Shown here piece after piece: positions 34,320 through 42,818 of a stretch of 64,000 bases of DNA (its first letter is position 1; every line of letters begins with the position of its first letter). The notes under the pieces were generated by a model. The model saw only the letters and a list, made by a program, of their open reading frames with translations. It was not told the DNA's origin and did no database searches. Source of the stretch: CALCZU01 sp964396165 (GTDB lineage Bacteria > Bdellovibrionota > FAC87 > UBA2466); NCBI GenBank assembly GCA_964396165.1, contig CAYNEF010000016.1, positions 1-64,000 of the forward strand. The letters are read 5' to 3'. A program made the position numbers and the translations under genes.

Positions 34320-35801
34320 ATGAGTGACGAAAAAAGAAAAAGAATTAGCGCAGTTTTTGATCCCAACCATTTTATGGAAGTGGGAAATACTTTTCTCTCA
34401 GAATTAAATACCTATCTAAAAAATTCTCAGAATGCCTCTAGCGCACTGATGAAAACTCTGGATGTAAAAGCCATGCCCCAGGAAGCGGGAAATTTTTTAG
34501 ACAATGCGCCTGTTAAAGCGGAAGTACTTACCGAATGGTTTTTAGCGCATTCACGCCTTCTGCACTCTCCTCACTATATGGGCCACCAGGTACCTGCACC
34601 GATTCCTACATCCAGTTTATTCACACTCATGTCTGCAATGAGCAACCAAGGCGGGGCTGTATTTGAGATGGGGCCTTCACTTGCCGCCATAGAACGTGCC
34701 GTGATTAAACGCATGGGAGAATGTGTCGGTTGGAAAGATGCTTTCGACGGCATCGTTACCAATGGCGGAACCCTTGCTAACTTGACAGCACTTCTTGCCG
34801 CACGGAATACGCATCTAAAAAGTAGCTGGAAAAAGGGACTAAAGAGTGAGAAAGAATTTACGCCCGTCATTCTTACCAGCGCTGACAGCCATTACAGCAT
34901 CGCACGTGCTGCAGGGATTATAGGTATTGGGACTGAGAATGTAATAAAAATTCCCATAAATGAAAAACATCAAGTCACAGAAGACGCTCTTCTTAAAGTG
35001 ATTGAACAATGCAAAAAAAACAACCAACAGATCATTTGCATTGCCGCTTCCAGCTGCACGACCGCAACCGGATCTTACGACGACTTAGTTGCTATTGGGA
35101 AAATATGTTCCACTGAAAAAATCTGGTTTCATGTGGATGGAGCACATGGCGCGAGTGTTCTTTTTTCAAAAAAACACAAACACCTGGTAAAGGGAATCGA
35201 GCAAGCGGACTCGATTACATGGGACGCTCATAAGATGCTCTTTGTGCATTCTCTTTCAACGATTTTGCTTTATAAAAATGCCGTCAAAAGTTTTGAAACA
35301 TTTCAACAGGATGCACCCTATCTTTTCAGTGGTGAAAAGATTGACGATGCAGCTTACTTAGACGCTGGCTTAAGAACCTTAGAGTGTACTCGCCAGCCAC
35401 TTGCAGTCCCGCTCTGGGGAGTTTGGTCAATGTACGGACCGGAGCTTTTTGAAGATTTGATAGATACAACTTTTGAAAACGCGCAAACTTTTTACAACTT
35501 ATTAAAAGAGAATTCTGATTTTGTGGCTCTGCACGAACCTCAGGCCAATATCCAGTGTTTTCGCTATATCCCTGATAAACTTAAGGCAGCAAGTGCAAAA
35601 GAAATTTCAAATCTTCAAGTGAAAGTAAAAGAACAGCTTTTAAAAAGCGGAAAGTTCTATATCACAAGCACTATGATAGATGGCATGACAGCACTGAGAG
35701 TCACTCTCATGAATCCACTCATTGATAAACCGCACTTGATGGAACTGTTAAAAACTATTTCGTCATACGGGCCTGCAACCACCGCACAGTCGAATAACTG
35801 A
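34320..35801 (+). CDS. PLP-dependent group II amino-acid decarboxylase
   Basis: 493 residues. Fold-type I group II decarboxylase features are clear: HYMGHQ substrate region (about 85-90), TNGGTLANLTAL phosphate-binding stretch, His191 that stacks on PLP (SADSHYS), VDGAHGAS with Asp273, and the Schiff-base Lys305 in WDAHKML. Relatives decarboxylate glutamate, 2,4-diaminobutyrate, aspartate or aromatic amino acids; the sequence alone does not choose. Its last 47 bases overlap, tail to tail, the ClC gene on the other strand. Confidence 0.9.
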   Translation: MSDEKRKRISAVFDPNHFMEVGNTFLSELNTYLKNSQNASSALMKTLDVKAMPQEAGNFLDNAPVKAEVLTEWFLAHSRLLHSPHYMGHQVPAPIPTSSLFTLMSAMSNQGGAVFEMGPSLAAIERAVIKRMGECVGWKDAFDGIVTNGGTLANLTALLAARNTHLKSSWKKGLKSEKEFTPVILTSADSHYSIARAAGIIGIGTENVIKIPINEKHQVTEDALLKVIEQCKKNNQQIICIAASSCTTATGSYDDLVAIGKICSTEKIWFHVDGAHGASVLFSKKHKHLVKGIEQADSITWDAHKMLFVHSLSTILLYKNAVKSFETFQQDAPYLFSGEKIDDAAYLDAGLRTLECTRQPLAVPLWGVWSMYGPELFEDLIDTTFENAQTFYNLLKENSDFVALHEPQANIQCFRYIPDKLKAASAKEISNLQVKVKEQLLKSGKFYITSTMIDGMTALRVTLMNPLIDKPHLMELLKTISSYGPATTAQSNN

Positions 35802-37059
35802 CTAACGAAGCAACCATCAGGGGAAAAATTGCGGCATGCTTGTCTGTCATTTCCATTACAATTACCCAAGCTGTGAAAGGCGCGCGTATCACTGCACTTA
35901 AAAAAGCCGCCATTCCCACCATCACGAGAAGTACATGATTGGGATAGCCACTTAATATTGCAGTTTTAGATCCGATTGCTGCCCCAAGTCCCAATGCAGG
36001 GGCTAAGAATCCGCCCGCACAACCGCTTAAGTGCGATATCAATGTCGCAAAAAAGCGGCTAAAGATAAGACTCCACGAAGCGTTTTGTCCGTTAAAAAGC
36101 AAATCTTGCACTACCGAAACACCTCCACCGATGGAACCTGGGTTTACAAAGACGGCAATAGCGGCAACGGCAAGTCCCACAAGAAATGCAAATCTTAAAC
36201 GGTGTCTAAAAAATAACGGCACTCGTTTTTGCCAGTTAATGGTTAACAACAATTGAAAGGGGAAAGCGAATAACCCGCAAATAACTCCCACTATCAGCGC
36301 CCAGGGGATTGTACTTAATGGCACATCCCCTACGGGAGGAAAACCAAAATACAAATACCTTCCTGAAATCCACTGAGAAATCGCGCCGCCGATAATTGCA
36401 GCGGTAATAACTTCTGTTTTAAACTGGTGAAAGTGTTGCTGCGACAATTCTTCTAGTACAAATACGACTCCGGCAAGAGGCGCATTAAAAGCAGCTGCTA
36501 TTCCTGCTGCCGCTCCCGCGATAATCCACGATCTATGTTCTGCTTGCGGCCAGACTTTATGAAATTGTCTTCCTACAAAATAAAAAATGCATGCGGCAAT
36601 ATGCACCATGGGGCCTTCACGTCCCAAGGCCCCTGCTCCTAACATACAAAGTAAAGAACTTGCGACGACAACAAGTGCCACGCGGATGCAGACATAATTA
36701 TCCACTTCTTTTTTATCATTTACTGGATCGAGCGTCAGTGCATGGATGACTTGCGGTACTCCAGAGCCTCCGGCTGCTACCGCATATTTTTCTACAACCC
36801 ATCTGGCTAAAACAAAACAGACAGGAGAAGTGACAAATAAAAGAAAAGGATTGTACTCAAAAATTCTTCTCGCTGTATCAATGCAGAAACTAAACGCGCC
36901 TGAATATAAAATCGCAACGATGCCAACGATCACTGCCGCAGTCCAATAAGGAACGCTACGCAGATGCGGACGAATTTCTAGCTGCAGTTTTACAAGTTTT
37001 GCGTAATTGATGCCTTTTACTTGTTGGAGCAAAGATTGGATTTTCGCTTTGAGTGGCAT
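35755..37059 (-). CDS. ClC-family chloride channel/antiporter
   Basis: 434 residues and about ten hydrophobic segments. The ClC signatures are GSGVPQV (S107 equivalent), GREGPMVH with the gating Glu kept, and GGFLAPALGLG. A retained gating Glu is compatible with Cl-/H+ exchange. No cytosolic CBS domains follow, as in short bacterial ClCs. Its 3' end overlaps the decarboxylase gene on the opposite strand; bacterial ClC antiporters often assist amino-acid decarboxylase acid-resistance, which makes the pairing suggestive. Confidence 0.92.
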   Translation of the reverse strand: MPLKAKIQSLLQQVKGINYAKLVKLQLEIRPHLRSVPYWTAAVIVGIVAILYSGAFSFCIDTARRIFEYNPFLLFVTSPVCFVLARWVVEKYAVAAGGSGVPQVIHALTLDPVNDKKEVDNYVCIRVALVVVASSLLCMLGAGALGREGPMVHIAACIFYFVGRQFHKVWPQAEHRSWIIAGAAAGIAAAFNAPLAGVVFVLEELSQQHFHQFKTEVITAAIIGGAISQWISGRYLYFGFPPVGDVPLSTIPWALIVGVICGLFAFPFQLLLTINWQKRVPLFFRHRLRFAFLVGLAVAAIAVFVNPGSIGGGVSVVQDLLFNGQNASWSLIFSRFFATLISHLSGCAGGFLAPALGLGAAIGSKTAILSGYPNHVLLVMVGMAAFLSAVIRAPFTAWVIVMEMTDKHAAIFPLMVASLVSYSTVRWLQARMTK

Positions 37060-37160
37060 AGGCAGATCTGTGACTTCTCTATTTTGAACTTAAATACCTG
37101 ATTTTCAAGCATAATATTAGAACATTGCACAGATTTTAGCTTTCGTGTATTTTGCGCGCC

Positions 37161-37799
37161 ATGAAAACATTTCTTTTAATTCTTTCAGTAGCAATTTCTT
37201 TAACCGCCAAAGCAGACTGGACGCAGCTTGAATCCAGCGATTTTACGATGGCGCCACCGCCTTCAAAAGGCTCTGAAGCTTACAAGCGCGACTTTAAGAT
37301 TTTACTCGAATTACAAGAATCCCGTACGGATGAAGAATGTACGTTGTCTAGCTCACAAAAAATTCCGAACTTCCAAACACTTTACGGCAGTTCTGAACTC
37401 TTTACCGAAACGGAAATGGATCATGTCGAGCCTTTGGTACAAAAATCGATGAAACTTGCAGAGCGTATCGCAACGTATTTTAAAAATGAGTATATGCGAC
37501 CCCGTCCCTTTAATGTGGATACAAGAATTCATCCCTGTGTGGAAAAACCTGCAGGCTCAAAAGCGTACCCAAGTTCACACGCTGCAATGGCAACGCTCGG
37601 TGCTTGTGTACTAGCAAAAATTTATCCCGCTCGCGCAACTGCTATCCTTGCTTACGGAAAATTTCTTTCTCTTCTTAGAGTAAAAGTAGGCGTGCACCAC
37701 CCAAGTGATGTAGAAGCAGGCCAAAGTCTCGCAAACGATATTTGCAAAACAATAGCAAAAGATAAAGAATTCCAAGAAGAAGTCGAAGAAGTTAAATAA
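37161..37799 (+). CDS. PAP2/class A acid phosphatase, exported
   Basis: 212 residues from ATG 37161, which opens a signal peptide (MKTFLLILSVAISLTAKA). The three phosphatase motifs are visible: K-x6-RP as NEYMRPRPFN, PSSH in AYPSSHAAM, and SLLRVKVGVHHPSDVEAG with the nucleophilic and Asp-paired His. This is the bacterial non-specific acid phosphatase (class A) layout, working in the periplasm on phosphomonoesters. Its last 8 bases overlap the convergent JmjC-like gene. Confidence 0.9.
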   Translation: MKTFLLILSVAISLTAKADWTQLESSDFTMAPPPSKGSEAYKRDFKILLELQESRTDEECTLSSSQKIPNFQTLYGSSELFTETEMDHVEPLVQKSMKLAERIATYFKNEYMRPRPFNVDTRIHPCVEKPAGSKAYPSSHAAMATLGACVLAKIYPARATAILAYGKFLSLLRVKVGVHHPSDVEAGQSLANDICKTIAKDKEFQEEVEEVK

Positions 37800-38979
37800 T
37801 TGTAAGCCCGTAGTTTTCCCACAAAACTTGCACTAACTTCAATTCTGAAGCCGTTAGCTTTTCAACGGCAATTTCTTTTCCAGACGATATAGTTTGAAGA
37901 AGTTTTGTCGTGGTTACCGTTTTAGCAACTTCACTTAAATTTCCGTTAGCAGCGATACAATATTTTTTATTATTCAATTCTGTCCATAAAATCGCATCTT
38001 TAAAAACCAATCGTACTTTATCTTTGCGGCTGAGTTTCGTATTTAACCTGGGGAGTCTCGCACTTTTAAATCCCATCTTCGATTTTGTAATAAGCCACGA
38101 ACGCATGAACGTGTCTTCCAATTCCTCTGGTGAAAGATTTTTCAAAAGTGAAATAGTATGAAGATACTGTTCAGGTAATTTTTCTGAACCCTGGCTTTTA
38201 CTCAGGCGTGCCGTTTTATGATTATCTGTAATAACAGATTTCAGATTTTTCAAAACCACTTCAGAAAACGATTCATCGAGCCACAACCCGATACTCCAGG
38301 TCGCAGAAAAACTTCCGTCCGACTCCGCAATGTGCCAGGCTTGAGAAGGCCAATACGCCATGTCTCCCACGCCCACTTTAAGAAGTTGAGAATGTTTATT
38401 ATAACTCTGGTAATTAAACGATTCTTTGAGATCGGGATTTTTCTCTACAAATTTAGGATCCCAAATTCGAAAGTGCTTTGTGCCCACAACGGGGAAACTA
38501 AATACGCCGCAACCGTCGACATGCACACCGAACGGTGTTTTTTTGTAGTTGCCCAAATACAGACCGATTTCCGCATATTTATTGGGGATTCCAACTTTTT
38601 CATACAAGGGAAGTAAAAATTCGCAAATTGATTGCCATTTTTCCCCGCTACCTTGAGACAACTCATCACACACAAGACAGTAATCGTCGTAGATTTTACT
38701 CATTCTTTGATGATAACCATTTAATGACTTGTCTTTTGATACAGGCAGCGCTTCGATGAGTTCACTTTCATATTGAAGTTGGCCATCGACATAAAGTTTT
38801 AATCCATCCGTTGTATTATTTTTTCGGCAATGATCGCTATAGCGCAGTAGGAATGAAAAGATATCTTCTGCTTTTATTTCCATTGCAGAAAAAGCAGGTT
38901 TTTTCAGTGCTAACGCTTTTTTTTCCCAATTGTTTTTTGAGAATTCTGACCAGAATTCTGCCAGATTTTGCAGCTTCAT
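37792..38979 (-). CDS. JmjC/cupin-4-like Fe(II)/2-oxoglutarate oxygenase
   Basis: 395 residues. Within a cupin core HVDGCG (about residue 154) supplies the His-x-Asp pair and AWHIAES (about 217) the distal His for iron, with FRIWDP and GDMAYWPSQAWH typical of JmjC-type hydroxylases. A C-terminal winged-helix-like region (about 270-395) follows, as in ribosomal oxygenases (YcfD/ROX) and peptide hydroxylases. The target is unknown. It overlaps the next gene downstream-strand neighbour (iron permease) by four bases and is likely cotranscribed with it. Confidence 0.75.
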   Translation of the reverse strand: MKLQNLAEFWSEFSKNNWEKKALALKKPAFSAMEIKAEDIFSFLLRYSDHCRKNNTTDGLKLYVDGQLQYESELIEALPVSKDKSLNGYHQRMSKIYDDYCLVCDELSQGSGEKWQSICEFLLPLYEKVGIPNKYAEIGLYLGNYKKTPFGVHVDGCGVFSFPVVGTKHFRIWDPKFVEKNPDLKESFNYQSYNKHSQLLKVGVGDMAYWPSQAWHIAESDGSFSATWSIGLWLDESFSEVVLKNLKSVITDNHKTARLSKSQGSEKLPEQYLHTISLLKNLSPEELEDTFMRSWLITKSKMGFKSARLPRLNTKLSRKDKVRLVFKDAILWTELNNKKYCIAANGNLSEVAKTVTTTKLLQTISSGKEIAVEKLTASELKLVQVLWENYGLTII

Positions 38980-39428
38980 TTCTTCTCAAGCCCATCATAG
39001 GTACCGGTATCTTTCAGGCCTTTACGCAAGTCTTCTCTTCCCTGCTTTGCCAACTTTAAATACTTGTTACGTACATGATAAATTTCGATATCGGTCAATT
39101 CTTCCAAATCGATTAAGGCAGTGTGAGCACCTTCTACAGCACGAATCAACTCATCCAATTTTAATTGAGTAGCTTGGCTATCTCTGTTTTGCGTGTTTTG
39201 GATCAAAAACACCATGAGAAATGTAATAATCGTTGTACTTGTGTTTATCACAAGCTGCCACGTATCGCTGAAATGAAAAAGAGGTCCCGTCACACCCCAT
39301 AAAAGAATGATCAAACAGGCGAGACCAAACGTAATTGGCCTTCCAGAGCCGAAAGCAACTGCGCGAGCAAACTTGGAGAAGCCGCCGCCGTGCTGCAGAT
39401 ACTTGTGTTTATGTTTAAGGGGAATCAT
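38976..39428 (-). CDS. Low-affinity iron permease family membrane protein
   Basis: 150 residues from ATG 39428. Two transmembrane segments (ITFGLACLIILLWGVTGPLF and LVINTSTTIITFLMVFLIQ) are followed by the family's QNTQNRDSQATQLKLDELIR motif and a helical tail. I chose this ATG because it overlaps the upstream stop by ATGA and removes a 19-residue extension absent in relatives. The family is named after fungal Fet4, but transport has not been shown for bacterial members. It overlaps the JmjC-like gene start. Confidence 0.87.
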   Translation of the reverse strand: MIPLKHKHKYLQHGGGFSKFARAVAFGSGRPITFGLACLIILLWGVTGPLFHFSDTWQLVINTSTTIITFLMVFLIQNTQNRDSQATQLKLDELIRAVEGAHTALIDLEELTDIEIYHVRNKYLKLAKQGREDLRKGLKDTGTYDGLEKK

Positions 39429-39922
39429 TTGTATTTTTCTATTTTCTTCGCATCGAGTGTTGTGGGAATTCCGGTGCCTGACCAAAGTGTTTTTTGATAC
39501 CCCTCATCACGTACTTTTTTTGACGTAATGACTACACTTACTAGCGAGTTAAAATTAGCAAGTGCGGCCATAAAAGCCAAACGCAATAAAGTCTCATCTT
39601 TGTCAGCGCAATCGACCACATGCAGAGGTTTCTCATTTTTACTCATGAGCCGTGTCTCTTCCCCCTGATCTTTTCCATACACAAACACCTGTTTTGCACG
39701 CGCCATCGTACGCTCATAAGAAAGAAGCTCGCCAGCTACTTTACTGTCATAACAAGGCCCGCAATAGGACTTATGGGTGAGATCGGTTGAAATTTTGGGT
39801 AAGAAAGAAAAGCTGTCTTTTTCAAGGGTTACAAGGCACTTTTTGCAAACTGCGCCTGCGCATAGACCACATTGAAAGACGCCTTTAGGTCTTCTACAAA
39901 CTGAACAATCCTTTGATTCCAT
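39425..39922 (-). CDS. Cysteine-rich putative zinc-binding protein, unknown function
   Basis: 165 residues. The first 60 carry four CxxC-type pairs (CSVC, CGLC-AGAVC, CKKC and CGPC), a treble-clef or zinc-ribbon arrangement reminiscent of domain-of-unknown-function fingers, followed by a globular region (about 85-165) with an alpha/beta pattern (VFVYGKD, SLVSVVITSKKV). No family assigned. The frame is open upstream to the scaffold gap at 39948, so the true start could be further back; ATG 39922 is only the most likely. Its stop overlaps the iron permease start, so they are coupled. Confidence 0.7.
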   Translation of the reverse strand: MESKDCSVCRRPKGVFQCGLCAGAVCKKCLVTLEKDSFSFLPKISTDLTHKSYCGPCYDSKVAGELLSYERTMARAKQVFVYGKDQGEETRLMSKNEKPLHVVDCADKDETLLRLAFMAALANFNSLVSVVITSKKVRDEGYQKTLWSGTGIPTTLDAKKIEKYK

Positions 39923-39947
39923 GGCGGCGCTTATAACACCGATTCGA

Positions 39948-40047
39948 NNNNNNNNNNNNNNNNNNNNNNNNNNNNNNNNNNNNNNNNNNNNNNNNNNNNN
40001 NNNNNNNNNNNNNNNNNNNNNNNNNNNNNNNNNNNNNNNNNNNNNNN
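39948..40047. other. Scaffold gap (100 N)
   Basis: Exactly 100 N, the conventional length for a gap of unknown size. It lies between the start of a BLUF-like gene and the Cys-rich gene; the translated frames crossing it are not real. Confidence 0.98.
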
Positions 40048-40106
40048 TTTGAGTCGACCACTTCTGTAGCTTTGCTCGAGTAGACGAGTAAAAATATTTT
40101 TTCCAT
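40048..40106 (-). CDS. BLUF-domain photoreceptor, 5' fragment
   Basis: Only the first 19 residues before the gap are readable (MEKIFLLVYSSKATEVVDS). They match the start of BLUF domains, where an L-x-Y-x-S-x-A strand carries the conserved flavin-contacting Tyr (here Tyr9). BLUF proteins bind FAD and switch on blue light. The gene follows the PAS histidine kinase by 54 bases on the same strand. The short length makes the call tentative; no Shine-Dalgarno is obvious. Confidence 0.5.
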
Positions 40107-40160
40107 CTAATTACGTTATCGTTTTTTTATTTCTAGTCAATAAGGGATCAAGGAGAATAT

Positions 40161-41684
40161 TTAGGCGGCTTGCTTTGTAATAAATTGTTTTTGCTTAAGT
40201 GGTAATTCTAAAACGAAACAAGTATTGGGAGCGCTTCTATCGAGAAATAATGTCCCATAGTGATCTTGTGCGATGCCACGAGAAATGCTTAGACCGATGC
40301 CTGTTCCCTTGCCTACTTCTTTAGTCGTAAAGAACGGCTGCATTAATTTGTCAGCGATTTCTTTCGGTATTCCAGGACCGCTGTCAGTCACTGAAAAACG
40401 GATGGTACCATTCACCGACTCTTCTACTGACACTCTTATCCATTTCTCTGACAAATTTTGTATCGCGTCGTAAGAGTTATTTATTAAGTTTAAAAGAATT
40501 TGAGAAATTTGGGTCGCTCGGCAATCAAACTCCAAATCTGTCGGTATATCAATATGCACTTCCACTCCAGAGTTTTTCAGTTTTTCCTGACACAACCCCA
40601 AAGTATCATCTACAACGCTCGCTGCTTTTGTAGCGATAAAGGCATCGTTTGCATCGCTTCTGGAGAATGTTTTTAGTCCTTTGATAATCCTAGAAATGCG
40701 ATGCGCAGTAGCTACCAATTTATCCAGATTTTTATCTAGGAGTTCTTTGTCGAGTTCTGGCTTGTGAATGAGCTTCTTTAAAGAATCTGCCTTGCCAATA
40801 ATAATCGCAAGTGGATTATTAATTTCGTGTGCAATTCCACCAGCCATTTCACCAAGCGATGCCATTTTTGCAGAAGTAATCATACTCTGTCTTTGGTCGC
40901 TTAGTTTTTTCTCGGCTTCAAGACGGTGGGTAATGTCTCTTGAAACGCCGACTGTCAGTATCACCTTATTGTTTTTATCAAAAATGGGAGCTTTGATCGT
41001 ATGAAAATAGTGCACAAGTCCATCAAAACGTTTTACAGGTTCACAAGCAATATCGAGGGTCTTGCCTGTAGAGTATACATAGGCGTCATCTTGTACGTAT
41101 TTCTGTGTATAATCCGGCTCGCTAAAAGGAGCGTCGATGATATCTTTTAATTGCTCGTTCGACATTCCGTAATAATCGCGAAATGCTTTATTAGCCCAGC
41201 GGATTTTAGAACCTGCATCTTTTACAAGGACAAAATCAGGAATCGCATCGAGAACCTGAAAATAACTGTGTCTAGATTCTTCCAGTTCATGACGTACTTT
41301 CATTTTCGATGTGATATCAGTTGTCGTCCCAATGAGACGAACGGGGACACCTTTCGAATCTTTTATGATTTTAAGTCTGATTTTTGCCCAAAAAATGGTG
41401 CCGTCTTTTTTTCGCAATCTATAATTTGCCTCTGCTTTTCCGTTTTTAAAGCACTCTTCATTCGCTTTTAATGCAGTAGGGATATCCTCTTCTACAATCA
41501 GAGAAAACCCAAAGTTCTTATCTGCGTAATAGCAATCTGCAGGGTAGCCGAGTAATTTTTCGGTTACTTCTTCATTCATGTATTCAATCGAATGATCGGG
41601 AAGCGCGCAAACCCAAACAGGATCTGTGATATTTTCCAGTGTCTGCTTGAGCAGCTCTATGTCGTGAGAACGCGCAGGTTTCAT
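40161..41684 (-). CDS. PAS-PAS sensor histidine kinase
   Basis: 507 residues, soluble, no transmembrane segment. Two PAS/PAC units (about 10-130 and 135-260), the second ending in VSRDITHRLEAEKKL, then a HisKA domain with phospho-acceptor His at about 284 (GEMAGGIAHEINNPLA) and an HATPase domain (N box LNLINNSYDA, G1 DSGPGIP, G2 GTGIGLSIS). It would sense a cytosolic signal through PAS ligands. No response regulator is next to it; a BLUF-type gene follows immediately. Confidence 0.92.
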   Translation of the reverse strand: MKPARSHDIELLKQTLENITDPVWVCALPDHSIEYMNEEVTEKLLGYPADCYYADKNFGFSLIVEEDIPTALKANEECFKNGKAEANYRLRKKDGTIFWAKIRLKIIKDSKGVPVRLIGTTTDITSKMKVRHELEESRHSYFQVLDAIPDFVLVKDAGSKIRWANKAFRDYYGMSNEQLKDIIDAPFSEPDYTQKYVQDDAYVYSTGKTLDIACEPVKRFDGLVHYFHTIKAPIFDKNNKVILTVGVSRDITHRLEAEKKLSDQRQSMITSAKMASLGEMAGGIAHEINNPLAIIIGKADSLKKLIHKPELDKELLDKNLDKLVATAHRISRIIKGLKTFSRSDANDAFIATKAASVVDDTLGLCQEKLKNSGVEVHIDIPTDLEFDCRATQISQILLNLINNSYDAIQNLSEKWIRVSVEESVNGTIRFSVTDSGPGIPKEIADKLMQPFFTTKEVGKGTGIGLSISRGIAQDHYGTLFLDRSAPNTCFVLELPLKQKQFITKQAA

Positions 41685-41774
41685 CCTCTACTTATCGGTA
41701 ATTTTGGTTAAATTTTCGTAGTGAATTTCCGCGCTTCTACTCAGCGCATTAAGTTATGGATTCTCTGCAGTTTC

Positions 41775-42254
41775 TTACGTTAACTCTCTAAGTAATTTGC
41801 GGGCTTTTTTATCCACCTGGGAAAAGATGGCTTCAAGCGTAGAATGTTCAGATTTTGGGGAGTGGCCTTTTACCCATACAATATTCACAGATAGTTTATC
41901 CATTACTTTGAAAAAACTTTTGTAGAGATCCGCATTTGCTAGAATCTGTCCTTTGCTCTGGCTTAAGTACTTATTTCTTTCCAAATTTTCGCGTCTTCCC
42001 AGAAGGTTTTCTATTGCTTTGCAATCGATAACAAGATGAATTTTTGATGAAGTAGGAATCTCACTGCTGTTTAAGGCTTCAAGACAGGAGATAAATTCAA
42101 GTCTTGCGATATTTTCACCATTCACTTTTTTGGTAATGATATCGCTATCAAAATTTTTGTTATTTTCTAATTGATTGAGAATCAGATAACAAATAACACC
42201 TTTTTTTGTTTTAGGATCAAAACTCGCATCCGAAAAGACATAGTACTCTTTCAT
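41775..42254 (-). CDS. RNase H-fold protein
   Basis: 159 residues with the four acidic positions of type 1 RNase H: Asp9 (FSDASFD), Glu53 (ARLEFISCLEAL), Asp77 (HLVIDCKAIE) and Asp148 (QVDKKARKL), and the WVKGHS loop at about 127-132. It lacks the usual DGA…NPG opening, so it is a diverged member and may cut RNA-DNA hybrids or be an RNase H-like nuclease of another role. Its ATG overlaps the stop of the hemolysin III-type gene cut by the gap. Confidence 0.78.
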   Translation of the reverse strand: MKEYYVFSDASFDPKTKKGVICYLILNQLENNKNFDSDIITKKVNGENIARLEFISCLEALNSSEIPTSSKIHLVIDCKAIENLLGRRENLERNKYLSQSKGQILANADLYKSFFKVMDKLSVNIVWVKGHSPKSEHSTLEAIFSQVDKKARKLLRELT

Positions 42255-42328
42255 GCAAGAACGTATACGACGCTGATAAAATGGCAGATGCTTCCGCCCA
42301 GCACCATCAAGTGCCAGATCTCATGAAA
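42251..42328 (-). CDS. Hemolysin III/TrhA-family membrane protein, 3' fragment
   Basis: The minus strand leaving the gap reads FHEIWHLMVLGGSICHF then ISVVYVLA and a stop. The HEIWH…GS…CHF pattern is the last transmembrane helix of the hemolysin III/YqfA (PAQR-like) family, whose His residues bind zinc. The stop overlaps the RNase H-like ATG (ATGA). The plus-strand frame over the same bases is a shadow. Only 25 codons are visible. Confidence 0.75.
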   Translation of the reverse strand, partial: FHEIWHLMVLGGSICHFISVVYVLA

Positions 42329-42428
42329 NNNNNNNNNNNNNNNNNNNNNNNNNNNNNNNNNNNNNNNNNNNNNNNNNNNNNNNNNNNNNNNNNNNNNNNN
42401 NNNNNNNNNNNNNNNNNNNNNNNNNNNN
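42329..42428. other. Scaffold gap (100 N)
   Basis: Exactly 100 N. It removes the 5' part of the hemolysin III-type gene, which needs about 600 more bases, so the true gap is probably longer than 100. Confidence 0.98.
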
Positions 42429-42465
42429 TACCTGCATTTAAATTAACAAACACATCGAGGTCACT

Positions 42466-42813
42466 ATGAAAAAGAAAAATTCAAATCTCACCCCTATCGA
42501 CAAATCCTTCCCCGATATCGGATCAATTATGGGAAGCTCAACCGGAGAAACAGAACAAATGCTAGTAAGCGGCGGATGGGCAGGTACTGACGATGCAACC
42601 TCTACTTCGCTTAGCGATCAATTAGGTAATCCTCCCATGCCTGAGGAAGAAAAACCTCTCGCAACGATTAGACAAGATTTTGAAACAACATTGTTGCAGG
42701 CAGAGGAAGAACAACAAGAAGCAATGGAAGAAATTGCCGATGAACAAATTTTGCACGCAAGCGAGTTAAGTAAAAAAGTGCGCGAGCAGCCGCACACGCA
42801 TTCTCACAGGTAA
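42466..42813 (+). CDS. Small acidic protein, unknown function
   Basis: 115 residues, no signal peptide, acidic (long Glu-rich helix from about 60 to 105, ETTLLQAEEEQQEAMEEIAD) with a C-terminal His stretch (HTHSHR). GAGGTCAC precedes the ATG. The Glu-rich helix probably forms a coiled coil. It converges on the multicopper oxidase gene with 5 bases between. No family recognised. Confidence 0.6.
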   Translation: MKKKNSNLTPIDKSFPDIGSIMGSSTGETEQMLVSGGWAGTDDATSTSLSDQLGNPPMPEEEKPLATIRQDFETTLLQAEEEQQEAMEEIADEQILHASELSKKVREQPHTHSHR

Positions 42814-42818
42814 CACTA

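Noticed and set aside
38218..38616. 132-codon plus frame inside the JmjC-like gene
   Set aside because: Antisense to a well-supported oxygenase gene, without ribosome site or family.
39894..40106. A single coding frame across the 39948-40047 gap
   Set aside because: The bridging residues are N. Left and right parts belong to different genes (end of the left frame, BLUF-like start on the right).
42281..42469. Plus-strand coding frame across the 42329-42428 gap
   Set aside because: The part left of the gap is the antisense of a hemolysin III tail whose minus-strand sequence fits the family; the frame only exists because of N.
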